Assembly (NCBI GenBank): GCA_949296075.1 | Contig: CASFNG010000003.1 | Span: 1 to 64,000 of the forward strand | Reading direction: 5' to 3' | Length of the DNA stretch: 64,000 nt | Origin: an uncultured Parabacteroides sp. | GTDB taxonomy: Bacteria > Bacteroidota > Bacteroidia > Bacteroidales > Tannerellaceae | Shown: positions 53,331-61,622 of the stretch, one piece after another | How positions within the stretch are numbered: the first letter of the stretch is position 1 | Layout of the letters: every line of letters begins with the position of its first letter | The notes under the pieces: generated by a model | The model's database searches: none | What the model was told of the DNA's origin: nothing | What the model saw: only the letters and a program-made list of their open reading frames with translations | Translations under genes and position numbers: made by a program

Positions 53331-55004
53331 TTAGCTCAACCCTTCGATCTCACCGTTCACGATGTCGATCTTGCGGGCTTGCGGTTCCTTGGGAAGTCCT
53401 GGCATACGCATGATCTCGCCCATCACCACGACAATCATCTCCGCCCCGTTATTAATGATCACGTCACGTACCTTCAGTTCGAAATCCTTGGCCACTCCGT
53501 ACGCTTTCGGATCCGAGGAGAAGGAATATTGCGTCTTGGCGATACAGATCGGGTAGTGCGAGATTCCCAAACTTTCGATCTGGCGCAACTTCTTCTCGGC
53601 TAAGGTCGTATAAACGATGGAAGAGGCTCCGTAAATCCGCGTCGCCACTTTCCGTACCTTCTCCCGGATCGGATCCTCTAAATCGTATGTATAGCGCAAG
53701 GGCTCTGAAGGATTCTTCTCGATGGTATCAACCACCAAGCGAGCGAGTTCCGCGCCTCCTTCGCCCCCCTGGGCGAATACGTTGTTCATGGCGAACCCTA
53801 CGCCCTTTTCCTTGCAATGCTCGGCCACCAACGCGATCTCCTCGTCCGTATCGGAGGCGAAACGGTTGAATGTCACGATCACCTGCTGGCCAAAGCTCCG
53901 CAAGTTGTCGATATGTTTATCCAAGTTCTCGAAACCCTGTTTCAATCCCTCGATATTAGGCTCCTTGATCTGGCTTTCCGGTACGCCGCCGTGCAGTTTC
54001 AGGCTCTGCGCCGTAGCCACGATCACGGTCAGCTTGGGGGATAAACCCGCCTTCCGGCATTTGATATTGAAGAACTTTTCCGCTCCTAAATCGGCGCCGA
54101 ATCCGGCCTCCGTGATCGCGTAATCCCCATATGTCAAGGCCATTTTGGTGGCTAATACGGAGTTACATCCATGCGCGATATTGGCGAACGGTCCACCATG
54201 CACGAACGCCGGCGTATTTTCCGTGGTCTGTACTAAGTTAGGCAGCAAAGCATCTTTCAGCAATACGGTGATGGCCCCAGCGATCCCCAAGTCGTTTACC
54301 GTGAAAGGCTGGTCCTCGTAAGTGTAGCCTAACAGGATATTCCCGACACGACGCTTCAGGTCCTCTATATCCGTCGCCAGACATAAGATGGCCATGATCT
54401 CGGAAGCGGGGGTTATGTCGAATCCGGTCTCGGTAGGTACACCGTTGGCGGATCCCCCCAAACCGGAGATAATGTTGCGTAGGCTGCGATCATTGACATC
54501 GAGTACCCGTTTCCACTTGATCTCTTTCAATCCGTTGCACGTATGGCGGGTCTGGTAGATATAATTGTCTAACAAGGCGGTGATCATGTTGTGGGCGGAG
54601 GTTACCGCATGGAAGTCGCCCGTGAAGTGAAGGTTGATGTTCTCCATCGGGAGCACTTGCGCGTATCCGCCACCGGCGGCACCACCTTTCATGCCAAAGC
54701 AGGGACCTAACGAGGGCTCTCTCAAGGCGACGACAGCCTTCTTCCCGATCTTGTTCAATCCTAATGCCAACCCGATGGAAACGGTTGTCTTTCCTATTCC
54801 GGCCTTGGTGGGCGTAATGGCGGTAACCAAGATAAGGTTATGCTGGTTCATACGCTGCTGATCGATCAGATGCAGCGGGATCTTAGCGATGTATTTGCCA
54901 TAATTTTGCACTTCCTCCCGGGGAATTCCCAGCTCTGTCGCGATTTCCTTGATTTTCCGTAATTTGGTCTCTCTCGCGATCTCTATGTCAGATTTCATTT
55001 GCAT
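53331..55004 (-). CDS. fhs: Formate-tetrahydrofolate ligase
   Basis: The 557-residue enzyme makes 10-formyl-THF from formate, THF and ATP. The ATP-binding [15 protein letters not shown] is near residue 68, followed by [21 protein letters not shown] near 98 and [12 protein letters not shown] near 137. The length is normal. In anaerobes it feeds purine and fMet synthesis and connects with formate produced by pyruvate cleavage. A second ATG two codons in (54998) is possible. It has its own TAACTTTG promoter. Confidence 0.97.
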   Translation of the reverse strand: MQMKSDIEIARETKLRKIKEIATELGIPREEVQNYGKYIAKIPLHLIDQQRMNQHNLILVTAITPTKAGIGKTTVSIGLALGLNKIGKKAVVALREPSLGPCFGMKGGAAGGGYAQVLPMENINLHFTGDFHAVTSAHNMITALLDNYIYQTRHTCNGLKEIKWKRVLDVNDRSLRNIISGLGGSANGVPTETGFDITPASEIMAILCLATDIEDLKRRVGNILLGYTYEDQPFTVNDLGIAGAITVLLKDALLPNLVQTTENTPAFVHGGPFANIAHGCNSVLATKMALTYGDYAITEAGFGADLGAEKFFNIKCRKAGLSPKLTVIVATAQSLKLHGGVPESQIKEPNIEGLKQGFENLDKHIDNLRSFGQQVIVTFNRFASDTDEEIALVAEHCKEKGVGFAMNNVFAQGGEGGAELARLVVDTIEKNPSEPLRYTYDLEDPIREKVRKVATRIYGASSIVYTTLAEKKLRQIESLGISHYPICIAKTQYSFSSDPKAYGVAKDFELKVRDVIINNGAEMIVVVMGEIMRMPGLPKEPQARKIDIVNGEIEGLS

Positions 55005-55029
55005 GGTGTAAGTTTTTTTGTTGATTGAA

Positions 55030-55037
55030 CAAAGTTA
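55030..55037 (-). promoter_or_regulatory. -7 box of fhs
   Basis: Minus-strand TAACTTTG lies 26 bases upstream of the fhs ATG. Confidence 0.6.
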
Positions 55038-55067
55038 ATTCGCATCGTTTTAATAACAAAATGATAC

Positions 55068-55772
55068 TCAATAAGGTTGAACGATCAAAAGGGAAAAGTA
55101 CGGGATTTTTTTATCCAACCACTCTTCGGGGACGGAGGTGTGGAGCTCTTTGTCGGTACCTATATGCTCGAAATAGAGGAAGCGCGCCTGATCCCGATAT
55201 TTCCGGACACATTCCTTAACCGCCTCTCCACAAGCGGACAATTTCATGATGACGCATACCTGTTTTCGCTCGATCGCCGCTGAAAGGCTCGCTGACGAAG
55301 CTGTCCCCGGGATTACCCGTACTTCCTCTTCCTGTTTGGCTATATGGATACCGGCCAGTGCCCCCGCCGCGATGAACGCGGGTACCCCGGCAATACGCCG
55401 GACGGGGATCTTTGCTTCGGTCAGCCGGTCGTATATATATTGGATAGAAGAATAAAAACCGGCATCTCCCTCTGCCACGATCGCGACCTGTAATCCGGCT
55501 TGATATGCCCGTATGGCATCGTTGAATAGCTTGTCGTAAACCTGCAAGGCCTCAGAGCGCTGCTTGCTCATCGGGAGGGCAAAGGGTGAGATGCGGGATT
55601 CGTCCAGATCGAGATCTTTCAGTATTTCCATCGCGCGAGACGTATGTCCTTGCTTGGTCAGTGTGGCCGGACAATAAATGAGGTCGGCTTGCCGCAGCGT
55701 ACGGAGCCCTTTCAGCGTAATCAGCTCCGGATCACCCGGTCCTAAGGAGACAAAATGGATGGGGTTGCTCAT
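55068..55772 (-). CDS. cobI: Precorrin-2 C20-methyltransferase
   Basis: The 234-residue tetrapyrrole methylase transfers methyl from SAM to C-20 of precorrin-2 or its cobalt form in corrin-ring synthesis. The start MSNPIHFVSLGPGDPELITLKG and the VAEGDAGFYSS segment near residue 90 are typical of CobI/CbiL. A further in-frame start at 55802 gives a basic extension not expected in the family. No other corrin genes lie nearby. It is divergent from the B12 riboswitch-led transport operon, which suggests functional linkage but not control by that riboswitch. Confidence 0.88.
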   Translation of the reverse strand: MSNPIHFVSLGPGDPELITLKGLRTLRQADLIYCPATLTKQGHTSRAMEILKDLDLDESRISPFALPMSKQRSEALQVYDKLFNDAIRAYQAGLQVAIVAEGDAGFYSSIQYIYDRLTEAKIPVRRIAGVPAFIAAGALAGIHIAKQEEEVRVIPGTASSASLSAAIERKQVCVIMKLSACGEAVKECVRKYRDQARFLYFEHIGTDKELHTSVPEEWLDKKIPYFSLLIVQPY

Positions 55773-55840
55773 GTTTTCTTGTTTTTTTGATTTGGATCGC
55801 AAAAGTCTTCAAAAAAGTGGATGCGTACAAATATTCTTTC

Positions 55841-55848
55841 TATTTTCG
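55841..55848 (+). promoter_or_regulatory. -7 box of the cobalamin uptake operon
   Basis: TATTTTCG, a one-base variant of the consensus, lies just before the riboswitch. Confidence 0.45.
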
Positions 55849-55849
55849 C

Positions 55850-56035
55850 GCAAGAACAGGCTCTGCCGATCCCTTTTCTGGGCGGTGGATTAAAAGGGAA
55901 CCGGGTGTAAATCCCGGACAGACCACGCTGCTGTGAACTTCTTAACATTCGGATAAATACCTGGGCCACTGGTCTTTTTTTCTTGACCGGGAAGGCGTCT
56001 TGAATGGAAGTGAGTCAGAAGACCTGCCGGTTCGC
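55850..56035 (+). ncRNA. Cobalamin riboswitch
   Basis: Conserved parts of the adenosylcobalamin aptamer occur in order: AAAGGGAA (55893-), CCGGGTGTAAATCCCGGACAG-like hairpin, ACGCTGCTGTGA, GGCCACTG, GGGAAGGCG, and the B12-box-like AGTCAGAAGACCTGCC at 56014-56029. The outer stem uses GAAC near 55854 and GTTC near 56030. Cobalamin binding is expected to shut off btuF-btuC-btuD, whose first ATG is about 70 bases downstream, probably by hiding the translation start. No intrinsic terminator hairpin is evident between riboswitch and gene. Confidence 0.92.
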
Positions 56036-56106
56036 TATTAAGTTTCCGCTCCGTGGAGAGGGTGAGAACGAAACGGTTTTATAGTCATCAATACAGAAGA
56101 TGTATC

Positions 56107-57276
56107 ATGAATAACGTGTTAGTAGGAGGATGCCTGCTCCTCGCGATGTGCTTAGGCTCGTGTAATGTCACGGGGGTGAAGGAGAAAGGGCATACCGATG
56201 ATGCAGAGAACGTGGATCCTACCCGGTCCACGTACGAACAGGAGGTAATCCCCCGGTATGCGCAAGGTTTTGAATTGGCATATAAGGATCAATATATATT
56301 GGTGGATATTCGGGATCCGCAGAATGAGGAGAGCGCCTCTTTCCATTATGCTTTGGTGAAGAGAGGGACGAGACCGACCGGGATTCCGAAGGGGTATACC
56401 GTAATAGAACTGCCCGTGCGCAGTGTCATTTGCATGACCTCCTTGCAACTATCCAATTTCATTAAATTGGGAGCGTTGGATAAGGTCGTAGGTATCACCA
56501 GTACACGCCATCTGTTTAATAAGGAGATGAACCGCCGATTGGAGGAGGGAAAGACCATGAGGATAGGGATTGAGGGGAATTTTGACAATGAGGTTGTCAT
56601 GAGCATGAATCCGGACTTGATCCTTGTCTCACCTTTTAAGCGGGGAGGATATGAGAGCTTGAGAGATGTAGGGATCCCGTTGATCCCCCATTTGGGATAT
56701 AAAGAGACAACGCCTTTAGGACAAGCCGAGTGGATCAAGTTTGTCGCCCTGTTATTGGGTATGGAAGAGGTTGGAAATGAACGTTTCGCCACGATCGAGA
56801 AACGATATGATGAGTTGAGATCGTTGCTGACAACAGATTCTGCCAAGAGACGGCCGGTCGTGTTTAGCGGGGAGCTACGAGGAGGCAATTGGTACGCTGT
56901 CGGAGGAAGGAGTTTTCTGGCTCAGCTGTTTAAGGATGCTGGCGCTGATTATTTCTTGAAAGATGACCAGCGGTCGGGTGGTGTCACCTTGGATTTTGAG
57001 ACGGTTTATAACCGGGCTGACGAGGCTGATTTCTGGCGTATCGTGAATAGCTATCCGGGGGCATTCAGCTATGAGGCCTTAAAGGAGCAGGATCCCCGCT
57101 ACGCGGATTTCCGGGCTTTCAAGAAGAGAGGGGTGATTTATTGCAATATGAGAGACACGCCGTTTTACGAGAGTATGCCAACTGAGCCGGAAGTTGTTCT
57201 TGCTGATCTGCTGCATATTTTCCATCCTGAGTTGCTTCCGGACCACGAGCCGGTCTATTATACATTGTTAAAATAG
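56107..57276 (+). CDS. btuF: Periplasmic corrinoid-binding lipoprotein of an ABC importer
   Basis: The 389-residue protein has a lipoprotein signal (LLLAMCLGSC, Cys19) and the two-lobed fold of cluster-9 ABC binding proteins, with VVGITSTRHLF, MSMNPDLILVSPF, and DAGADYFLKDD segments. The family carries iron-siderophores or cobalamin. The riboswitch upstream and permease and ATPase downstream (13 and 15 bases spaced or less) point to corrinoids. ATG 56107 begins the lipoprotein signal; the longer frame from 56053 lies close to the riboswitch and was not used. Confidence 0.88.
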   Translation: MNNVLVGGCLLLAMCLGSCNVTGVKEKGHTDDAENVDPTRSTYEQEVIPRYAQGFELAYKDQYILVDIRDPQNEESASFHYALVKRGTRPTGIPKGYTVIELPVRSVICMTSLQLSNFIKLGALDKVVGITSTRHLFNKEMNRRLEEGKTMRIGIEGNFDNEVVMSMNPDLILVSPFKRGGYESLRDVGIPLIPHLGYKETTPLGQAEWIKFVALLLGMEEVGNERFATIEKRYDELRSLLTTDSAKRRPVVFSGELRGGNWYAVGGRSFLAQLFKDAGADYFLKDDQRSGGVTLDFETVYNRADEADFWRIVNSYPGAFSYEALKEQDPRYADFRAFKKRGVIYCNMRDTPFYESMPTEPEVVLADLLHIFHPELLPDHEPVYYTLLK

Positions 57277-57288
57277 GTAGGAAGCCGG

Positions 57289-58326
57289 ATGAGACATTCA
57301 ACCCTTTTATGGATGTTACTGATCTTGGTCTCGATTATGGCCTTGATCTTCCTGAATCTTTTGCTGGGATCGGTATCTATACCTTATTCATCGGTTTGGA
57401 ATATCCTGTGGAATTTAGGGGAAGAGCCTGTCACTTGGCAGAATATCGTATGGAAATCCCGTTTCCCGCAAGCGATAACGGCTTTGGTTGCCGGGGCTGG
57501 ATTGTCGATCAGTGGCTTGCAGATGCAGACCGTTTTCAGGAACCCCTTGGCCGGGCCATCCGTCTTAGGAATCAGTTCCGGGGCAAGTTTAGGAGTGGCT
57601 TTTGTGGTCTTGCTCAGTGGCAGTCTCGGAGGGGTGGCGCTTAGCAAACTGGGTTTTATGGGGGAAATGGCTTTGTCGGTGGCGGCTATCGTGGGAGCGC
57701 TTGCCGTGATGTCCCTGATCGTATATGTTTCCCAAAAAGTGAAGGGAAACGTCACGTTACTGATTATCGGCGTGATGATCGGGTATGTGGCCAATGCCGT
57801 GATAGGAGTCTTGAAATTCTTTAGCGTAGAAGAGGATATTCGTGCGTATGTCATTTGGGGGTTGGGCAGCTTTTCACGGGTTTCGGGTAATCAGATGACC
57901 TTGTTCGTGTCGATCATGAGCCTCTTGCTCCCACTTTCTTTCTTGCTTGTGAAGACGATGAATCTGATGCTGCTGGGAGATAGTTACGCCCGCAACTTAG
58001 GATTGAATGTCAAGCGGGCACGTTTGTTGGTTATTACCTCAGCGGGTATACTTACCGCTATCGTGACGGCCTATTGCGGGCCGATCGTATTCCTCGGACT
58101 GGCGGTGCCTCATCTATGCCGTTCGATTTTCCAGACCTCGGATCATCGGGTATTGATGCCCGGAGTGTTGCTCGTTGGTGCGACTTTGGCCCTGATTTGC
58201 AACTTGATCGCTCGTATGCCGGGTTTCGAGGGGGCGTTGCCTGTCAATTCGGTGACCGCCTTGGTCGGGGCTCCCGTGGTAGCTTCTATCTTATTTAGAA
58301 AACGAAAGAACGAGTTAAGCGAATAA
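57289..58326 (+). CDS. btuC: Cobalamin ABC transporter permease (FecCD family)
   Basis: The 345-residue inner-membrane protein has about ten transmembrane segments and typical FecCD motifs: RFPQAITALVAGAGLSISGLQMQ near residue 58, NPLAGPSVLGISSGA near 85, and the ATPase-coupling GPIVFLGLAVPHLCR near 265. It forms the channel of the importer with the adjoining ATPase, which begins 2 bases after its stop. Confidence 0.93.
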   Translation: MRHSTLLWMLLILVSIMALIFLNLLLGSVSIPYSSVWNILWNLGEEPVTWQNIVWKSRFPQAITALVAGAGLSISGLQMQTVFRNPLAGPSVLGISSGASLGVAFVVLLSGSLGGVALSKLGFMGEMALSVAAIVGALAVMSLIVYVSQKVKGNVTLLIIGVMIGYVANAVIGVLKFFSVEEDIRAYVIWGLGSFSRVSGNQMTLFVSIMSLLLPLSFLLVKTMNLMLLGDSYARNLGLNVKRARLLVITSAGILTAIVTAYCGPIVFLGLAVPHLCRSIFQTSDHRVLMPGVLLVGATLALICNLIARMPGFEGALPVNSVTALVGAPVVASILFRKRKNELSE

Positions 58327-58327
58327 T

Positions 58328-59329
58328 ATGAAAAAGGCGACCATCCAATTACGCGCTCTTGCCATCGGTTATCTTACGAAAGGCGATACGAAACGGATCG
58401 CCGAGGGTATAAATGCGACGATCTCCGGGGGAGAGCTGACGTGTTTATTGGGGACGAACGGAGTGGGTAAATCGACCTTGTTGCGTACTTTGTCGGCTTT
58501 CCAACCCAAGTTAGGAGGGGAAATCTGGCTGTTGGGAAGAGAGATCGGCTCGTACTCCGACAAGGAACTCAGTACCCGCATCGGGGTTGTGCTGACGGAT
58601 AAGTGCGAATTACGGAATATGCGGGTACGTGAGCTGGTGGGGATGGGACGTAGCCCATATACCGGCTTCTGGGGTACATTGAGCCGGGAGGACGAACGGA
58701 TCGTGGATACCTCTATCGAGCTGGTTCATATCACGGATTTGTCGGATAGGATGGTGCATACCTTATCGGATGGTGAACGTCAAAAAGTAATGATAGCTAA
58801 GGCTTTGTCTCAGGAGACACCGATCATTTTCTTGGATGAGCCGACCGCTTTCCTCGACTTTCCCAGCAAGGTGGAGATCATGCGGCTGCTTCATAAGCTT
58901 ACCCGAGAGACGGGTAAGACAATCTTCATGTCGACTCACGACTTGGAGCTGGCGCTTCAAATAGCGGATAAGATTTGGTTGATGGACAAGACGAACGGTA
59001 TTTCCGTAGGTGTGCCCGAGGATTTGGCCTTAGAGGGGCACCTCAGCCGTTTTTTCGCCCGCGAGGGGATCTTGTTTGACAAGGAGACCGGGCTGTTCCG
59101 GGTAGATAATCTCTATTCCCGGCAAATTCGTTTGGTAGGGCATGGACAGAGATACGCGATGGCGCGCAAGGCGCTTCAGCGGAATGGTGTCTTGGCGAAC
59201 CGGGAGGTGGAGTCGGATACTTGGGTGGAGTGCGGGACGCTCTCGACACCGGGCTTCGTCGTGCATAAACCTTCCGGCGTTTCCTCCACGGGCCGGACGA
59301 TCGAAGAGCTTCTCGACCTGCTTTTGTAA
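58328..59329 (+). CDS. btuD: Cobalamin ABC transporter ATPase with C-terminal extension
   Basis: The 333-residue ATPase has Walker A GTNGVGKSTLLRT near residue 38, signature LSDGERQKVMIAKAL near 142 (Asp in place of the usual Gly), Walker B IIFLDEPTAFLD near 161 and H-loop THDLE near 197. It energises btuC. Beyond about residue 250 an extension of some 80 residues (GHGQRYAMARKALQRNG, VHKPSGVSSTGRTIEEL) is not part of the standard ~250-residue HmuV/BtuD domain and may be regulatory. It is the last gene of the operon. Confidence 0.9.
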   Translation: MKKATIQLRALAIGYLTKGDTKRIAEGINATISGGELTCLLGTNGVGKSTLLRTLSAFQPKLGGEIWLLGREIGSYSDKELSTRIGVVLTDKCELRNMRVRELVGMGRSPYTGFWGTLSREDERIVDTSIELVHITDLSDRMVHTLSDGERQKVMIAKALSQETPIIFLDEPTAFLDFPSKVEIMRLLHKLTRETGKTIFMSTHDLELALQIADKIWLMDKTNGISVGVPEDLALEGHLSRFFAREGILFDKETGLFRVDNLYSRQIRLVGHGQRYAMARKALQRNGVLANREVESDTWVECGTLSTPGFVVHKPSGVSSTGRTIEELLDLLL

Positions 59330-59350
59330 AATATCCCTATGGTAAAGGAT

Positions 59351-59383
59351 GGGAAAGGCGCAGGTCGCCTCATGCTTTTTCCC
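59351..59383 (+). terminator. Possible terminator of the btu operon
   Basis: GGGAAAGGCG and CGCC-TTTTTCCC form an interrupted stem 22 bases past btuD, including five T. It is a weak candidate. Confidence 0.4.
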
Positions 59384-59413
59384 ATAATATATTATCATTT
59401 ATCTTGGCGAAAT

Positions 59414-59451
59414 AAAAAAATCCGCATCTAACTTCACAGCTATATGCGGAT
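59414..59451 (-). terminator. Hairpin ATCCGCAT/ATGCGGAT with a T run on the minus strand
   Basis: A perfect 8-base stem encloses 16 bases; the minus-strand reading ends in seven T, so it looks like a minus-strand terminator for the small open frame at 59469-59531. Read on the plus strand, it would be a 5' stem-loop 7 bases after a TATCTTGG box (59400-59407). Confidence 0.5.
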
Positions 59452-59468
59452 CTAACAAATAACAAACT

Positions 59469-59531
59469 CTACTTATATGAAAAAACAAATACTACCAAAC
59501 CTAAAATGGTGACCAATCTAATTTTATTCAT
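59469..59531 (-). CDS. Possible 20-residue hydrophobic peptide
   Basis: An ATG-initiated frame encodes MNKIRLVTILGLVVFVFSYK: a basic start then a single membrane-spanning stretch. A terminator-like hairpin follows 18 bases after the stop, and a long inverted repeat (59543-59605) precedes it. No promoter box or Shine-Dalgarno is evident. It resembles many small Bacteroides membrane peptides in form only; chance coding in AT-rich DNA is a real possibility. Confidence 0.3.
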   Translation of the reverse strand: MNKIRLVTILGLVVFVFSYK

Positions 59532-59542
59532 ATAACAAAATG

Positions 59543-59605
59543 CCCTGAGGAAAGTTCATCACTGTCCCTTATTTTTTTCGAGAATTCTTCATCCATACCT
59601 CAGGG
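59543..59605. repeat. Inverted repeat CCCTGAGG ... CCTCAGGG
   Basis: A perfect 8-base inverted repeat encloses 47 bases. A second, overlapping pair GAGAAT (59580-59585) / ATTCTC (59626-59631) is followed by eight T at 59635-59642 on the plus strand, so a plus-strand transcript could end there. The gap from 59330 to 59755 thus looks like one or two structured short transcripts. Confidence 0.4.
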
Positions 59606-59755
59606 TAGGAGCTGTTATAGCGGTCATTCTCAAGTTTTTTTTGGATAAAGATGTGAAACATGAGGATGTTTTTTCTGGAATCCTTGCTTTTCCCTTAAAA
59701 TTTATTTTTATTTGCGAAAGATCTATAGCCAATGAATTTCAATATCTCAACTCTT

Positions 59756-60895
59756 ATGAAACAAATACTGGTCGTTTTATTTGGTACGCTTTTGTCGGCG
59801 CTTCCGTTTCCTGCCGGATCGCAAAGCGTAGAATTCCACAAACAATGGATCGAGCACGGTGTCGTACAGAATGGGGTGAAAGGGATGATGCTGCATTTCG
59901 ACTTCACCACGCATGGGTTGCTGAATAAGAAATGTAATCTCGCTGTTTATGTCGAGTCGCCTAAAGGAACTCCTGTTAAAGATATGAACGGGAAGTATAG
60001 GGACACGGGAGGAAATGTTGCCACCTCTGAAGAACTGACACCAATCTATGAACATTCTCATTATAGCGACTTCAAGATCTTTATGCCCAATGACGAGGTA
60101 CATATGAAATCCGGGAAACATACCTACTATGTTAAAGCGAGGCTCTATCACGATGACGAGTTCTTGGATGGAAGGGTGTATCTCTCTTTTGTCGGCACAA
60201 ACGGTTCCAACTCTGGGGCGAACCATAACCACTATGCCAACCAGCAAAGTAAGAAAGCGAGCAACGTGAGCCGGGCCGACCTGCCCGGAGGTGGATACTC
60301 TGAGTATATACGTAATGAGGATGGATCGATCACGTCGAACCAGTTTATGGTTTGCTCGGTGTGTTGTGGATCTGGGACCTGCATAGGTTGTGGCGGAGCT
60401 GGAGGACGTTTCCTCTATGGCGTTTACTACCCTTGCACGATGTGCATGGGTAATGTGGGTAAATGCCGGGCCTGCCAAGGCAGGGGAGGCGTGTATAGTA
60501 CGATGGTCATCGGGAAGGATGGCTCCGTGTCGGGAAGTGACTCGTATGGTACGCGCTACACCAAGATGAACGGCCAGGTGGTTGGTATTGGCGCCAACGG
60601 ACAGATCTTTACCGGTGATATGGGAAATGGAAACGACAATGGGAGCGGGAGCGGAAGCGGTACGAGAGGTTCCTCAAGCGGATCGCCGAGCAATAGCGAC
60701 CGCTACGGCAATATCACCTGCCACATCTGTCATGGGACGGGCGTATGCCCCACCTGCGGGGGCGATAAAATCGTGGATAATCCGTATGGAGGCTCTTATA
60801 TATGTACCAGTTGCGACAAAGGGAGATGCCGGCGTTGTGGCGGAACGGGTAAGGTATATGGCCTGAAGAGCATCGAGGGTAAAGGATGGAAATAA
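59756..60895 (+). CDS. Exported protein with two DnaJ-like zinc-finger modules
   Basis: The 379-residue protein starts with a signal peptide (MKQILVVLFGTLLSALPFPAGS). Residues about 25-150 form a beta-rich domain of unknown family (WIEHGVVQNGVKGMMLHFDF). Two Cys-rich modules follow: near 199-240 with CSVC, CIGC, CTMC, CRAC, and near 321-370 with CHIC, CPTC, CTSC, CRRC. Each has the CxxCxGxG spacing of the DnaJ zinc-binding domain. A Gly/Ser-rich linker (GNGNDNGSGSGSGTRG) separates them. No J-domain is present. Envelope location follows from the signal peptide, and a role in binding metals or unfolded proteins is only a guess. An ATG at 59732 would add eight residues before the signal. Confidence 0.75.
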   Translation: MKQILVVLFGTLLSALPFPAGSQSVEFHKQWIEHGVVQNGVKGMMLHFDFTTHGLLNKKCNLAVYVESPKGTPVKDMNGKYRDTGGNVATSEELTPIYEHSHYSDFKIFMPNDEVHMKSGKHTYYVKARLYHDDEFLDGRVYLSFVGTNGSNSGANHNHYANQQSKKASNVSRADLPGGGYSEYIRNEDGSITSNQFMVCSVCCGSGTCIGCGGAGGRFLYGVYYPCTMCMGNVGKCRACQGRGGVYSTMVIGKDGSVSGSDSYGTRYTKMNGQVVGIGANGQIFTGDMGNGNDNGSGSGSGTRGSSSGSPSNSDRYGNITCHICHGTGVCPTCGGDKIVDNPYGGSYICTSCDKGRCRRCGGTGKVYGLKSIEGKGWK

Positions 60896-60900
60896 GGAAG

Positions 60901-60923
60901 GGCGCGGGATCCGCGCCTTTTTT
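60901..60923. terminator. Terminator after the zinc-module gene
   Basis: A perfect 7-base GC stem GGCGCGG/CCGCGCC with a 3-base loop is followed by six T. It touches the stop codon of the converging acetyltransferase gene. Confidence 0.85.
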
Positions 60924-61428
60924 ATGGGTTCTCCACCTCGATGGCCATGATGTAATCGTTCATGAAGTAACCGTTCCCGATCGGATAGTCGCGGGTACCC
61001 ACCTCTTTCAGTCCCATATGTTTATAAAAACCTACGGCAGGGTTTTGCCGATTCACGAACAACTCTACCGTAAAACTTCCCGGATGTATTTTTTTAAGGT
61101 ACTCGATGCCCTGCTCAATGATGAACCGGCCTATGCCGGAACCGTGCGCCTCGGGAAGAGAGTATATCTTCTGGAAGTTGTACGTGTTGTCGCCCGTCTT
61201 CTCGATGGAAAGGTACCCTTTCGGGATTCCCCCCTCAGATATGATGAAATACTGGTGATGAAGCTCGGTCATCTGCTTGATGATATTCCCGGGAGCGTAC
61301 ATCATCTCGAACATATACTCTATTTGCTCCTTCGTGAGGATCTTCCCGTACGTGTCACTCCAGGTACGGGAGGCGAGATCGTTTATCAGGAAACGATCGT
61401 CGATTGTCGCTTTTCTAATCTCGAACAT
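60922..61428 (-). CDS. GNAT family N-acetyltransferase
   Basis: The 168-residue protein is a single GNAT domain beginning MFEIRKATIDDRFLIND. The acetyl-CoA loop is visible in the segment LPEAHGSGIGRFIIEQG near residue 98, and the C-terminal NPAVGFYKHMGLKEVGTRDYP is typical. Relatives acetylate small amines, polyamines or N-termini; the substrate is unknown. A longer frame starting at 61524 is rejected because a TATTTTTG promoter box at 61451-61458 lies inside it. Confidence 0.88.
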   Translation of the reverse strand: MFEIRKATIDDRFLINDLASRTWSDTYGKILTKEQIEYMFEMMYAPGNIIKQMTELHHQYFIISEGGIPKGYLSIEKTGDNTYNFQKIYSLPEAHGSGIGRFIIEQGIEYLKKIHPGSFTVELFVNRQNPAVGFYKHMGLKEVGTRDYPIGNGYFMNDYIMAIEVENP

Positions 61429-61450
61429 GTTGAATTTCTTATTTCGCGCC

Positions 61451-61458
61451 CAAAAATA
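61451..61458 (-). promoter_or_regulatory. -7 box of the acetyltransferase gene
   Basis: Minus-strand TATTTTTG lies 22 bases upstream of the ATG at 61428. Confidence 0.55.
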
Positions 61459-61571
61459 CAAAAGGATAGCCGGAATCGCAATACGGCGAATGTGAATAGA
61501 TGTTTCCGCTGTCATGGATTTCATTTTGATTAAAATTTACCTTTATTTTAAGGTTAATTCGCGAAAAACAA

Positions 61572-61579
61572 TATCTTTG
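61572..61579 (+). promoter_or_regulatory. -7 box of the V/A-ATPase operon
   Basis: TATCTTTG lies 43 bases before the ATG of the subunit E gene. Confidence 0.6.
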
Positions 61580-61622
61580 TAGGCGTTTACTATTGAAGAA
61601 CACAAATCAAATATATAAGGAA

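Noticed and set aside
56053-56106. Longer start for the corrinoid-binding protein
   Set aside because: It would add a basic stretch before the lipoprotein signal and would place the start close against the riboswitch.
61429-61524. N-terminal extension of the acetyltransferase to 61524
   Set aside because: The GNAT domain begins at the Met at 61428, and a consensus promoter box lies inside the proposed extension.
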